Source: Flavobacteriaceae bacterium UBA2765 (lineage in GTDB: Bacteria > Bacteroidota > Bacteroidia > Flavobacteriales > Flavobacteriaceae). From it: a stretch of DNA of 17,630 bases. The position numbers were made by a program, and so were the translations under genes. The stretch is from assembly GCA_002352665.1 (NCBI GenBank), contig DEIV01000025.1, forward strand, positions 1 through 17,630, in the 5' to 3' direction. Shown piece after piece: positions 7,744 through 16,144 of this stretch (its first letter is position 1; each line of letters opens with the position of its first letter). Below the pieces are notes generated by a model. That model saw only the letters and a list, made by a program, of their open reading frames with translations. It had not been told where the DNA came from and ran no database searches.

Positions 7744-8517
7744 ATGAAAAAAAAGATTATATATATATTACTTTTTAGCTCTATTTTAGTACAAGCTCAA
7801 CATAATATTAAAGCTTTTAAAAAAGGAGAATTATTACAATATAGAATAAGCTATAGTAATTTTTTTAATGCCGGTACAGCAACATTAAATGTTACAGAAA
7901 CTGCTAATAGCGGTAAACAAGCTTTTCATATCATTGGAAAAGGAAAAACAACAGGAGTTACTAGTTGGTTTTTTAAAGTAAAAGATATTTATCAAAGCTA
8001 TTTTTATAAAGAATCATTATTACCTTACAGGTTTGTCAGAAAAATTAATGAGGGAGGACATACTAAAAATAAAGAAATTCTTTTTGATCAAACAGCAAAA
8101 AAGGCTACTGTAAAAGACTATAAACATAATACAGAAGCTAAATATACTACGCACAAAAACGTACAAGATATGATCTCTACCTTGTACTTTTTAAGAAACC
8201 AAGATCTTAGTAAAATGAATTCAGGAGATGAAATTGCATTGACTATGTTCTTTGATGAAAAGAATTATAAGTTTAAAATGCGTTTTTTAGGTAGAGAAGT
8301 GATAAAGACAAAATTCGGAAAAGTGGCAACCATTAAATTTAGACCAATTGTTCAGGCAGGAAGGGTTTTTAAAGAGAAAGAAAGCATTACGGTTTGGGTT
8401 AGTGATGATAAAAATAAAACTCCGTTACGAATCAAGGCCTCTTTGGCTGTGGGGTCTTTAAGAGCTGATTTAGACCTCTACAAGGGTTTGGCAAATCCAT
8501 TTCCTATTATTTTTTAA
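7744..8517 (+). CDS. DUF3108-type secreted protein
   Basis: A 257-residue exported protein with a signal peptide (MKKKIIYILLFSSILVQAQ, cleavage near residue 18-19). The mature part starts with FKKGELLQYRISYSNFFNAG, the typical opening of DUF3108 proteins, and continues with TGVTSWFFKVKDIYQSYF, LLPYRFVRKINEGG, a DMISTLYFLRNQDLS segment, and a C-terminal FKEKESITVWVSDDKNKTPL segment. That order of strands is characteristic of the family in Bacteroidota. The molecular role is not established; a beta-rich periplasmic or outer-membrane-associated protein is the likely form. In flavobacteria it often sits near M23 peptidase and pgi genes (recalled, not checked). Confidence 0.8.
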   Translation: MKKKIIYILLFSSILVQAQHNIKAFKKGELLQYRISYSNFFNAGTATLNVTETANSGKQAFHIIGKGKTTGVTSWFFKVKDIYQSYFYKESLLPYRFVRKINEGGHTKNKEILFDQTAKKATVKDYKHNTEAKYTTHKNVQDMISTLYFLRNQDLSKMNSGDEIALTMFFDEKNYKFKMRFLGREVIKTKFGKVATIKFRPIVQAGRVFKEKESITVWVSDDKNKTPLRIKASLAVGSLRADLDLYKGLANPFPIIF

Positions 8518-8681
8518 GCTAAATAGTTCCAACCACTCTCGTCCACCTTTGCTAGGTTGTTGCCATTGACCCATTTAAAAATAAGTTTACAGTTCTATTC
8601 AGTAGTTTATCAAAAGAAATCAGGTTTTTAGGTGTATATCAATTTTAACTAAATTATCTTTACTAATTGTGGTTAAAATAG

Positions 8682-8689
8682 TAGATTTG
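8682..8689 (+). promoter_or_regulatory. -7 element upstream of the M23 lipoprotein gene
   Basis: TAGATTTG is an exact TAnnTTTG match, 30 nt before the TTG start at 8720. A TTG at 8667-8669 is too close to be a standard -33 box. The rest of the 8518-8719 spacer shows nothing recognisable. Confidence 0.5.
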
Positions 8690-8719
8690 TCCTTTTATTT
8701 TTAAAAGGCAATACCTCAA

Positions 8720-9943
8720 TTGAAAAACTTTATTTTATTACTCTCCTTAGTGTTATTTTTTTCGTGTAAAAATGAAAAAGTTGAAGAACAAACCATTAGT
8801 GAAGTAAAAATTGAAACTCCTGTAATTATCCAAAAATTTGGCTTTATATATAACGACTATAAAGTCATAGAAGATACTATTAGAAAAGATGAAAGCTTTG
8901 GAGAAATTTTATATAGAAACCATGTTGATTTTCCTGAAATACACAAAATAGTTGAGGCATCAAAGGATTCTTTTGATGTTAAAAAATTAAGAACAGGAAA
9001 ACCATATACGGTATTGGCCAAAAATGATTCCACAGAGAAGGCTCAAGTTTTTATTTATCAACCTAATAAAATTGATTATGTGGTTATTGATTTTAAGGAT
9101 TCAATTATTACACAATTACACAAAAAGAGTATAAAAACGGTTGTTAAAACTGCTACAGGAAAAATTACATCTTCACTATCCGAAGCCATGGATGAACAAG
9201 GCTTGGATTACGCTTTGGTTAATGAGATGTCTGATATTTATGCCTGGACCATAGATTTTTTTCATCTTCAGAAAGAGGATAATTTTAAAATTATTTATGA
9301 AGAAAAGTTTATAGATGATACTATTTATGCAGGGTTAGGAGAAATTAAATCGGCCTATTTTGAGCATAAAAACACCCCATTTTATGCCTTTAATTTTGTA
9401 ACAGATTCAACTAAGAATATTTCTGATTATTATGATGAGCAAGCCAATACTTTACGCCGCCAATTTTTAAAAGCACCTTTAAAGTTTAGTAGGATTTCTT
9501 CTCGTTATAATTTAAAAAGATTTATTCGATATTATGGTAAAATTAAGCCTCACAGAGGAACCGATTTTGCTGCTGGTGTCGGTACGCCAATTATGAGTAC
9601 CGCTAATGGCACAGTCATAGAATCTCGTAGAAGAGGTGGTAACGGTAATTACGTAAAAGTTAGACATAATGCTACTTATACCACACAATATTTACATATG
9701 AAGAAACGATTGGTAAAAAAAGGGGATTTTGTAAAACAAGGAGATGTTATTGGTACTGTGGGTATGACCGGTAATACTTCCGGACCACATGTTTGTTATC
9801 GTTTTTGGAAAAATGGTAAAGAAGTAGATCCGTTTAAACAAAAATTACCATCAGCGGCACCTATCAAAGAACATTTAAAAGAAGCGTATCTAAAATTTAT
9901 TGAACCACTCAAGGAACAGTTAGATCAAACGGCTATAGAATAA
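8720..9943 (+). CDS. M23 peptidase-like lipoprotein with an HxC variant of the HxH motif
   Basis: A 407-residue predicted lipoprotein: lipobox LFFSC with lipidated Cys16. Residues 35-250 form an N-terminal region like that of OapA/MepM-type proteins (start GFIYNDYKVIEDTI, then a LysM-like stretch with LRTGKPYTVLA). Residues 255-372 form an M23 (lysostaphin-type) fold: PHRGTDFAAGVGTPI carries zinc ligands His278 and Asp282, GNGNYVKVRHN follows, then QYLHM with His326. The last motif reads SGPHVCYRFW: His357 is present, but the usual second His, normally a zinc ligand, is Cys359. It may use Cys as a ligand or be a regulatory pseudo-enzyme. The start must be TTG at 8720, since an in-frame TAA lies at 8702-8704 and the signal peptide follows at once. 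Peptidoglycan is the likely target. Confidence 0.88.
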   Translation: MKNFILLLSLVLFFSCKNEKVEEQTISEVKIETPVIIQKFGFIYNDYKVIEDTIRKDESFGEILYRNHVDFPEIHKIVEASKDSFDVKKLRTGKPYTVLAKNDSTEKAQVFIYQPNKIDYVVIDFKDSIITQLHKKSIKTVVKTATGKITSSLSEAMDEQGLDYALVNEMSDIYAWTIDFFHLQKEDNFKIIYEEKFIDDTIYAGLGEIKSAYFEHKNTPFYAFNFVTDSTKNISDYYDEQANTLRRQFLKAPLKFSRISSRYNLKRFIRYYGKIKPHRGTDFAAGVGTPIMSTANGTVIESRRRGGNGNYVKVRHNATYTTQYLHMKKRLVKKGDFVKQGDVIGTVGMTGNTSGPHVCYRFWKNGKEVDPFKQKLPSAAPIKEHLKEAYLKFIEPLKEQLDQTAIE

Positions 9944-10092
9944 TGACTTTTTTGATTATTGCAATAGTGAGTACTTAAATTCCTACATTTATATAGAGGA
10001 AGTATCCATTACAACCTTTCGTATTACTATTTTGGGTAATATTCAGAAGGAATATAAACACACTAAATATTTCATTTAAAATAAACACTACA

Positions 10093-11658
10093 ATGCCACT
10101 TAAAAATCAAAATCCTACACAAACTAAGGCTTGGAAAAAAATACAAGATGCATATCAAGAGCTAAAACAAATTGATATGAAAACACTTTTCCTATATGAT
10201 GCAGATAGAAAGGAGAAATACACCTTAAGGCATAATGGTTTAAAGTTGGATTTTTCAAAAAATAGAATTGATGATACCACTTTGACCTCTTTATTGGCTT
10301 TAGCTAATGAGGTTGATCTGAAAGATGGTATTGATAAAATGTTTTCTGGAGATATGATTAACACAACGGAAAACAGAGCAGTTTTACATACCGCTTTGCG
10401 AAATAAATCTGGAAATCCAGTTTTAGTAGACGGGAAAAACATAATGGAAGATGTTGATGAAACACTACAAAAAATAAAAGAATTTTCAAATAAAATAATT
10501 TCCGGTCAACATAAAGGGTATTCAGGTAAAGCTATTACTGATGTTGTAAATATAGGTATTGGAGGTTCAGATTTAGGGCCAAGAATGGTAGTTGATGCTT
10601 TACAATATTATAAAAATCATTTAAAAACACATTTTATCTCAAATATTGATGGAGATCATGTATTTGAGACGATAAAAAATCTAAATCCTAAAACAACATT
10701 ATTTGTTATTGTTTCTAAAACTTTTACTACGCAAGAAACCTTAACTAATGCTGAAACGGTAAAAAAATGGTTTTTATCGCAAGGAGCTTCACAAGCGGAT
10801 ATTCAACATAATTTTGTGGCTGTTTCTACCAATTTAGAAAAGGTAATTGATTTTGGTATTGCTTCTGAAAATATTTTTACCATGTGGAATTGGGTTGGTG
10901 GGCGTTATTCATTGTGGAGTGCTGTGGGACTATCAATTAGTTTGGCTTTAGGCTATGATAATTTTGATCAATTACTTACCGGTGCGTATCAAATGGATGA
11001 GCATTTTAGAACAACGTCATTTGATAAAAACATACCGGTAACTTTAGCATTATTAAGTATTTGGTATAATAACTTTTTTGAGACGGAATCAGAAGTTGTT
11101 ATTCCTTTTTCGCAGTATTTAACTCAATTGGTTCCTTATTTGCAACAATTGTCAATGGAAAGTAATGGCAAATCTGTTGATCGCAATGGGGAAAAGGTAG
11201 ATTATCAGACAGGAAATATTATTTGGGGCAATACAGGAACTAATGTACAACATGCTTTTATGCAATTGGTGCATCAAGGCACAAAGTTAATTCCGGTAGA
11301 TTTTATTGGTTTTTCAGCATCATTATATGGTAACAAAGACCATCATGATAAACTTATGGCTAATTTTTACGCTCAAGCAGAAGCTTTATATTTAGGAAAA
11401 AGTAGAGAAGATGTGCATTTAGAACTTAAAATTGCAAATCAACAGGATAAAATTGCTCAACTAATGCCATTTAAAGTTTTTGAAGGTAACAGGCCTTCTA
11501 ATGCTTTGTTAATGGAAAAGTTAAACCCAAAAAATCTTGGATCCTTACTAGCAATGTATGAACATAAAACATTTGTACAAGGTTATATTTGGAATATTTA
11601 TAGTTTTGATCAATTTGGAGTGGAATTAGGCAAGGAATTAGCTAAGAAATATCTATAA
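10093..11658 (+). CDS. pgi: Glucose-6-phosphate isomerase
   Basis: Interconverts glucose 6-phosphate and fructose 6-phosphate in the cytosol. The 521-residue protein is slightly shorter than E. coli Pgi (549). Diagnostic parts: ENRAVLHTALRN near 93-103, NIGIGGSDLGPRM at 153-165, the phosphate-binding SKTFTTQET at 208-216, GGRYSLWSAVGLS (family signature 1) at 269-281, QQLSMESNGK with catalytic Glu356, NTGTNVQHAF with His387, and FDQFGVELGKELAKK (signature 2) with Lys514. The ATG at 10093 gives the normal N terminus. It lies 149 nt after the M23 gene with no strong terminator between, so it may be read partly from upstream. Confidence 0.97.
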   Translation: MPLKNQNPTQTKAWKKIQDAYQELKQIDMKTLFLYDADRKEKYTLRHNGLKLDFSKNRIDDTTLTSLLALANEVDLKDGIDKMFSGDMINTTENRAVLHTALRNKSGNPVLVDGKNIMEDVDETLQKIKEFSNKIISGQHKGYSGKAITDVVNIGIGGSDLGPRMVVDALQYYKNHLKTHFISNIDGDHVFETIKNLNPKTTLFVIVSKTFTTQETLTNAETVKKWFLSQGASQADIQHNFVAVSTNLEKVIDFGIASENIFTMWNWVGGRYSLWSAVGLSISLALGYDNFDQLLTGAYQMDEHFRTTSFDKNIPVTLALLSIWYNNFFETESEVVIPFSQYLTQLVPYLQQLSMESNGKSVDRNGEKVDYQTGNIIWGNTGTNVQHAFMQLVHQGTKLIPVDFIGFSASLYGNKDHHDKLMANFYAQAEALYLGKSREDVHLELKIANQQDKIAQLMPFKVFEGNRPSNALLMEKLNPKNLGSLLAMYEHKTFVQGYIWNIYSFDQFGVELGKELAKKYL

Positions 11659-11710
11659 ATCTTAAGAAGAACTCAGGTTATAATCTAAAACTTTTAAATC
11701 AATTATGAAT

Positions 11711-11764
11711 TCCTCCCTTTGATAAAGGGAGGTGGCCACACTTTTTTTGGCGTGGACGGAGGGA
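11711..11764 (+). repeat. REP-like cloverleaf element A
   Basis: A perfect 9-bp hairpin, CCTCCCTTT-GAT-AAAGGGAGG (11712-11732), is followed by a second hairpin whose arms CCAC (11736-11739) and GTGG (11752-11755) enclose a T-rich loop. A trailing GGAGG (11758-11762) can pair instead with the first CCTCC. It shares CTTTTTTTGGC (11741-11751) with element C at the same place in the fold. Confidence 0.65.
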
Positions 11765-11833
11765 TTGAAAAACTCAGACTACATTACCTTTTCTTTAATT
11801 TTAAAGCTAACAATAACGATTAGTGTTATCAAT

Positions 11834-11922
11834 CTCCCCTTTCTTCGCTCAATATGTTTTATTTAATATTTAAACCTTTATAAACGAGCGAATTCATTCC
11901 CCTCTTCATCCGAAGAGGGGAG
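11834..11922 (-). repeat. REP-like cloverleaf element B, opposite orientation
   Basis: The 10-bp hairpin with arms TCCCCTCTTC (11898-11907) and GAAGAGGGGA (11912-11921) lies at the right end. A 7-bp stem TTCGCTC (11844-11850) / GAGCGAA (11886-11892) lies inside. The left end CTCCCC (11834-11839) can pair with GGGGAG (11917-11922). This is the same three-part plan as A and C, read on the minus strand. Confidence 0.6.
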
Positions 11923-12007
11923 CTTTACTCGTATCTTACTCTGTGTATACCTTATTATTGTTTATAATCTAAAATTTCTCCGACTCTTGGATCGGGGTTA
12001 CCTATTC

Positions 12008-12060
12008 ACCTCTCCTTCGGAGAGGTCAGAACTGCTTTTTTTGGCAGTTCTGGGCGAGGT
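12008..12060 (+). repeat. REP-like cloverleaf element C
   Basis: Hairpin 1 is ACCTCTCC-TTC-GGAGAGGT (12008-12026). Hairpin 2 follows without a gap: CAGAACTGC (12027-12035) and GCAGTTCTG (12044-12052) around a T-rich loop. A trailing GAGGT (12056-12060) can pair with the opening ACCTC. The architecture and the shared CTTTTTTTGGC (12035-12045) match element A. Confidence 0.68.
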
Positions 12061-12352
12061 AAAATACAAAATTTTTGTTTTGACTCTGAAGCCAAAATGA
12101 AACTGGCGAAATACCCATATGGCTTGCCTCGGGGATAGTCGGTTTCAAGAAATTTTTTATTAATCAAATAGTAATAAATTGGCAACAGTTTGAAGAAAAT
12201 ACCTAAAATAATATTCAATAATTAATCATAATTTAATTATATGGTTGCTAATAAGTTAATATCATAAATTATTCACAACAGCTATTAACAATTTGTAATA
12301 ATTATTTAATAAAATGTTAATATTTTCTTAAAGTAAATTAAATATTAATACT

Positions 12353-12360
12353 TACTTTTG
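12353..12360 (+). promoter_or_regulatory. -7 element upstream of the TonB-dependent receptor gene
   Basis: TACTTTTG matches TAnnTTTG exactly and lies 27 nt before the receptor ATG, at the end of a very AT-rich run. It should drive the receptor and the lipoprotein gene behind it. Confidence 0.6.
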
Positions 12361-12387
12361 CTAGGCAAATTTTAAACTAATTTATAC

Positions 12388-14952
12388 ATGAAAAAAATTA
12401 CAAACCTATGTTTGACAATGTTATTTTTTGCATTGTCATCAGCCATTTATGCACAAACAATTACAGGGACTGTAAACGATGATACAGGACCGCTTCCGGG
12501 TGCAAATATCCTTGAAAAAGGTACTACTAATGGTACCACAACAGATTTTGACGGAAAATTTTCTTTAAAAGTTTCAGAAGGCTCTGGAACTATTGATGTT
12601 TCTTTTATTGGATTTACCAACAAAGCAGTAAGTTTTACTGTAGCCGCTGGTGAGACTAAAGATTTAGGAACAATTACATTAGCATCTGATAATACATTGG
12701 ATGAGATAGTTATTACTGCTGTATCTTTTGCTGTTGATAGAGAAACACCAGTGGCCGTTTCAACAATAAAGGCTCAAGAAATTGAAGCAAAATTAGGAAC
12801 TCAAGAATTTCCTGAAATTTTAAAATCTACTCCAGGAGTATATGCTACCAAATCTGGTGGTGGTTTTGGTGATGGAAGAATCAATTTAAGAGGATTTAAT
12901 TCTGAAAATGTTGCTGTGATGATTAACGGAGTACCTGTTAATGATATGGAAAATGGTAGAGTATATTGGTCTAATTGGGCAGGCTTAGCAGATGTAACTT
13001 CTGCAATGCAAGTGCAACGTGGTTTAGGAGCTTCTAAAGTTGCTGTACCTTCTATTGGAGGAACTATTAATATTCTTTCTAAAACAACAGATGTTGAAAA
13101 AGGGGGAAGTATTTCAGTTGGTGTTGGTCATGATGGTTTTCAAAAATACGGGGCAACTGTTTCAACAGGTTTGTTAGATAGTGGACTTGCTGTTACAGTT
13201 TCCGGTGCTAAAATTAAAGGAGATGGTTATGTTGATGGAACAGAATTTGAAGGATATAATTATTTTGTAAATATTTCTAAACAATTAGGTACAGATCATA
13301 AATTATCTCTTACCTCTTTTGGAGCACCTCAACGTCATGGTCAAAGACAAAATAGAAGCTCTATTGAACGTTATAGAAATGCTGAAAGTGGGATAAAATT
13401 TAATCCTGACTGGGGAATTAAAAATGGGAACGTAACCCATATTGAAGATAACTTTTATCACAAATCTCAAACTTCATTAAATCATTATTGGACAATTTCT
13501 GATAAAACTAGTTTGTCAACTGCTTTGTATGCTTCTTGGGGTACTGGTGGTGGTGGTGGTACCGCTGGTGCTAACAGAGATTTATTTGGTATTAGAATTG
13601 GTGGTGATGACCAACCTGTTGATTTAGATAATATAGTAGAAATTAACAGAGCTAATGGTGAACAAGGCTTAGGATCTGAGGCATTTTTAAGAGCTTCTAG
13701 AAATGACCACAGTTGGTATGGCATATTGTCTACTTTTAAAACAGATTTATCAGATAATTTAGCATTAGTAGCTGGTCTTGACTTAAGAACATACACAGGT
13801 GAGCATTTTAGAGAAGTGACTGACCTATTAGGTGGTTCTTATGTTTTAGACAGTTCTGATGAAAATAACCCCAATGCAGCTTTAAAAGTGGGAGATATGT
13901 TCAGTTACCACAATGACGGAGAAGTGGGCTGGCAAGGGTTATTTACCCAATTAGAATATAATAATGATATTGTAGCTGGATTTATTTCAGCTTCTGTATC
14001 AAACACTTCATATAGAAGAATTGATTATTTTAATTATTTAAATAGCGATCCTTTACAAGAAACAGATAAATATAATTTTACTGGTTTTGGTATTAAAGGA
14101 GGAGCAAATTATAACTTAAATGAGAACCATAATGTTTTTGTAAATGTGGGTTATTTTGAAAAAGCTGCTGAATTTGGAGCAGTTTTCCAAGACTTTGATA
14201 ATGAGCATATCAATGAAGATGCAGAAAACCAAAAAATATTTTCTGCTGAATTGGGTTATGGTTTTAGAGCAGAAAATTTTTCAGCCAATATAAATTTATA
14301 TAGAACGCAGTGGAATGATAGAACAGAGTCTGATAATTTTTCAGAAGAATCATCTCCCGGATCAGGTGTATTTATTGACTATTTTGTAAACCTGACAGGT
14401 GTAAATGCCTTACACCAAGGTGTAGAATTTGATTTTAACTATAGACCATCAGATAAATTGACCTTTACTGGCATGATTTCTATAGGAGATTGGAAATGGA
14501 CTGACAATTTAGAAAATATTCAAATATTTGACGAAAATCAAAACCCAGTAGGTGATCCAATTAATATCTTTACCAAAGATTTAAAAGTATCTGATGCAGC
14601 TCAAACTACTGCAGCCTTAGGAATGGATTGGAAATTGTTGGAAAAAACGCATTTTACTGTAGATTATAATTATTTTGGTAATTATTATGCTGATTATAAC
14701 CCTAGCGATAGAACAGATCAAAATACACCACAAGCTTGGAAAGCACCAGATTATGGTACATTTGATGCAAGTATTAGATATGGATTTAAATTTGGATCTT
14801 TTGACGCAACGTTAACTGCAAGAATGAACAATGTGCTTAACACAGAGTATATTTCAGATGCTATAGATGGTAGTAATCATGATGCCGCTACTGCTTTAGT
14901 TTGGTATGGTTACGGAAGAACATTTAACTTCAGTGCAAAAATTAGATTTTAA
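12388..14952 (+). CDS. TonB-dependent outer-membrane receptor
   Basis: An 854-residue energy-coupled outer-membrane transporter. A signal peptide (cleavage after about residue 22, AIYAQ) is followed by a carboxypeptidase-regulatory-like beta-sandwich (about 24-102; ITGTVNDDTGPLPGANI, TTDFDGKFSL), a TonB-box-like DEIVITA (105-111), and a plug domain (about 118-233) with LKSTPGVYATKSGGGFGDGR, INLRGFNSENVAVMING, ENGRVYWSNWAGL and GGTINILS. The rest is a 22-strand-type barrel ending in the aromatic FSAKIRF typical of proteins recognised by BAM. Length and the plug fit ordinary receptors, not SusC, and no SusD-like gene follows. The substrate cannot be read from sequence. The next gene starts 17 nt downstream, so the two share a transcript. 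A GGT run at 13545-13560 encodes a glycine stretch in a probable loop. Confidence 0.92.
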   Translation: MKKITNLCLTMLFFALSSAIYAQTITGTVNDDTGPLPGANILEKGTTNGTTTDFDGKFSLKVSEGSGTIDVSFIGFTNKAVSFTVAAGETKDLGTITLASDNTLDEIVITAVSFAVDRETPVAVSTIKAQEIEAKLGTQEFPEILKSTPGVYATKSGGGFGDGRINLRGFNSENVAVMINGVPVNDMENGRVYWSNWAGLADVTSAMQVQRGLGASKVAVPSIGGTINILSKTTDVEKGGSISVGVGHDGFQKYGATVSTGLLDSGLAVTVSGAKIKGDGYVDGTEFEGYNYFVNISKQLGTDHKLSLTSFGAPQRHGQRQNRSSIERYRNAESGIKFNPDWGIKNGNVTHIEDNFYHKSQTSLNHYWTISDKTSLSTALYASWGTGGGGGTAGANRDLFGIRIGGDDQPVDLDNIVEINRANGEQGLGSEAFLRASRNDHSWYGILSTFKTDLSDNLALVAGLDLRTYTGEHFREVTDLLGGSYVLDSSDENNPNAALKVGDMFSYHNDGEVGWQGLFTQLEYNNDIVAGFISASVSNTSYRRIDYFNYLNSDPLQETDKYNFTGFGIKGGANYNLNENHNVFVNVGYFEKAAEFGAVFQDFDNEHINEDAENQKIFSAELGYGFRAENFSANINLYRTQWNDRTESDNFSEESSPGSGVFIDYFVNLTGVNALHQGVEFDFNYRPSDKLTFTGMISIGDWKWTDNLENIQIFDENQNPVGDPINIFTKDLKVSDAAQTTAALGMDWKLLEKTHFTVDYNYFGNYYADYNPSDRTDQNTPQAWKAPDYGTFDASIRYGFKFGSFDATLTARMNNVLNTEYISDAIDGSNHDAATALVWYGYGRTFNFSAKIRF

Positions 14953-14969
14953 TCAAAAAAATAAAAACA

Positions 14970-16040
14970 ATGAAAAAAATATTTTATATAGTAATGGTTT
15001 TGGGTATAGTTTTGACAAGCTGTGATCCTATGGAAGATATAAATGCTGAAATTGATGCTCAGCAAAATATAATTACAGGAGAAGTAGATTTTACTTTAAC
15101 TGATGATGATTATGATGATTTAGATTTAAGTTTTGGTAATTTCAACTCTGTTGACGATGCCAAAACTATGATTCCTGTATTATTAGAAGAAAAATACCCT
15201 GTATGGGGAGATGGTTCTTTAGCAACAGTTACATTTAAGTGGTATAATAAAGTTAAAACCTATAGTGAAAATATTTATGCTTTATCTGATGATGAGCATA
15301 ATGCTATTACAGGTAATACTTATGGTAATTTTGATAGAGATTATCATGTACTTAATTATTTAGAGGATAAATACCCTACAGCAGAAGATGATGATTTTGT
15401 ATCTTTAAGATATCGTTTCTATTCTGGAGGTGAAAGTACTTTAACTGATGGTTTTTATTATAATGATGGTGAGTGGAATAAAATTGCCGGTTTTACTCCT
15501 GATCAGTATAACGCAATGGGTGAAGGTTTTCCCAACTTTTCAAGTCATGATGAGGCTGAGGCTAAAACACCTATAGCCTTATTAGATGTTTTTAAATTCA
15601 ATCCGAAAGAAGCAGGAGAAATTGTTCAAACTATGTATGAATTATATAAAGGAGGTGGTGTAACTAAAAGTTATACAGCAAACTATGTATATGATGGTAC
15701 TGCTTGGTCTAAATATAATAATGTAGCCAATGAAACGATTAAGTTTGGTCATGATGGTACAACTTGGGTTCCAGATAACACCATTAAATATACATTAACT
15801 GCTGCAGATTATGAATTAGTGGGTAATGGTAATTATGGTAATTTTGATGTAAGATCTGGTAAAAATGAAGAAACAATTGAATCTAGAGTAGCTAAAATAA
15901 ACACAATTTTATTAAATAACTTTCCTTCTGATGCAGAAGGACAGAAATATGTAGTGTTTTATAATATTTATAATGGAGCTAATGGAGTTTGGAGTACGAA
16001 AGTAATTAAATCTGGGGCAGAATATATTTTAAACGAGTAA
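14970..16040 (+). CDS. Lipoprotein of unknown family with four internal repeats
   Basis: A 356-residue predicted lipoprotein: lipobox VLTSC, lipidated Cys18. I do not recognise a named family. The mature part is acidic and contains four degenerate copies of a unit that begins with aromatic-TLTxxDY and then G-N-F: FTLTDDDYDDLDLSFGNF from residue 41, YALSDDEHNAITGNTYGNF from 103, GFTPDQYNAMGEGFPNF from 174, and YTLTAADYELVGNGNYGNF from 274. Each is followed by a helix-like stretch, FP or YP, an aromatic strand (VTFKWY, LRYRFY, MYELY, VFYNIY) and a Y-x-W or W strand. Unit length grows from about 62 to 100 residues. It begins 17 nt after the receptor stop, so it probably works with that receptor at the cell surface, for example in ligand capture. 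A terminator follows. Confidence 0.85.
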   Translation: MKKIFYIVMVLGIVLTSCDPMEDINAEIDAQQNIITGEVDFTLTDDDYDDLDLSFGNFNSVDDAKTMIPVLLEEKYPVWGDGSLATVTFKWYNKVKTYSENIYALSDDEHNAITGNTYGNFDRDYHVLNYLEDKYPTAEDDDFVSLRYRFYSGGESTLTDGFYYNDGEWNKIAGFTPDQYNAMGEGFPNFSSHDEAEAKTPIALLDVFKFNPKEAGEIVQTMYELYKGGGVTKSYTANYVYDGTAWSKYNNVANETIKFGHDGTTWVPDNTIKYTLTAADYELVGNGNYGNFDVRSGKNEETIESRVAKINTILLNNFPSDAEGQKYVVFYNIYNGANGVWSTKVIKSGAEYILNE

Positions 16041-16055
16041 GTATTTTAAAATACT
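16040..16055 (+). repeat. Short 16-bp palindrome after the lipoprotein stop
   Basis: AGTATTTTAAAATACT is perfectly self-complementary and begins at the last base of the stop codon. It is AU-only in its centre and probably weak; it may act together with the larger hairpin just downstream. Confidence 0.4.
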
Positions 16056-16060
16056 TTTAT

Positions 16061-16100
16061 AAAACCACCTCGACTGAATTTTAGGACGGGTGGTTTTTTT
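16061..16100 (+). terminator. Intrinsic terminator of the receptor-lipoprotein unit
   Basis: AAAACCACC (16061-16069) pairs with GGTGGTTTT (16089-16097), followed by further Ts. The 19-nt loop is larger than usual. It closes the receptor and lipoprotein transcript before a new promoter at 16112. Confidence 0.75.
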
Positions 16101-16111
16101 TATAAAAGCAT

Positions 16112-16119
16112 TATATTTG
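16112..16119 (+). promoter_or_regulatory. -7 element upstream of the endonuclease I gene
   Basis: TATATTTG fits TAnnTTTG exactly and lies 25 nt before the ATG, just after a terminator. The nuclease therefore appears to have its own transcript rather than being the third gene of the receptor operon. Confidence 0.6.
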
Positions 16120-16144
16120 TAGAAATTAAGATTTAATTATAATT

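Larger units (their letters stand above)
11659..12387. other. 729-bp intergenic region with REP-like elements and the receptor promoter
   Basis: No convincing gene lies here. A minus-strand frame at 12006-12218 is open, but most of it reads through the hairpins of element C and has no family features. The left two thirds contain three GC-richer cloverleaf repeats (listed separately). The right part, from about 12170, is very AT-rich and ends in the promoter for the TonB-dependent receptor gene. Confidence 0.6.

Noticed and set aside
10020..10050. TATTTTGG and a small inverted repeat upstream of pgi as promoter or terminator.
   Set aside because: The -7 match is imperfect and the stem is short; not supportable as either.
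12006..12218. A 70-codon open frame on the minus strand.
   Set aside because: About a quarter of it is translated REP hairpin, there is no family-like motif, and no promoter or conserved start context. Best explained as chance.
12180..12387. Riboswitch or structured leader before the receptor gene.
   Set aside because: The stretch is almost purely AT with no conserved stem or motif, and the predicted leader is only about 20 nt.
13541..13560. GGT tandem run in the receptor gene as a possible phase-variation tract.
   Set aside because: The unit is three bases, so length changes would not shift the frame; it only alters a glycine-rich loop.
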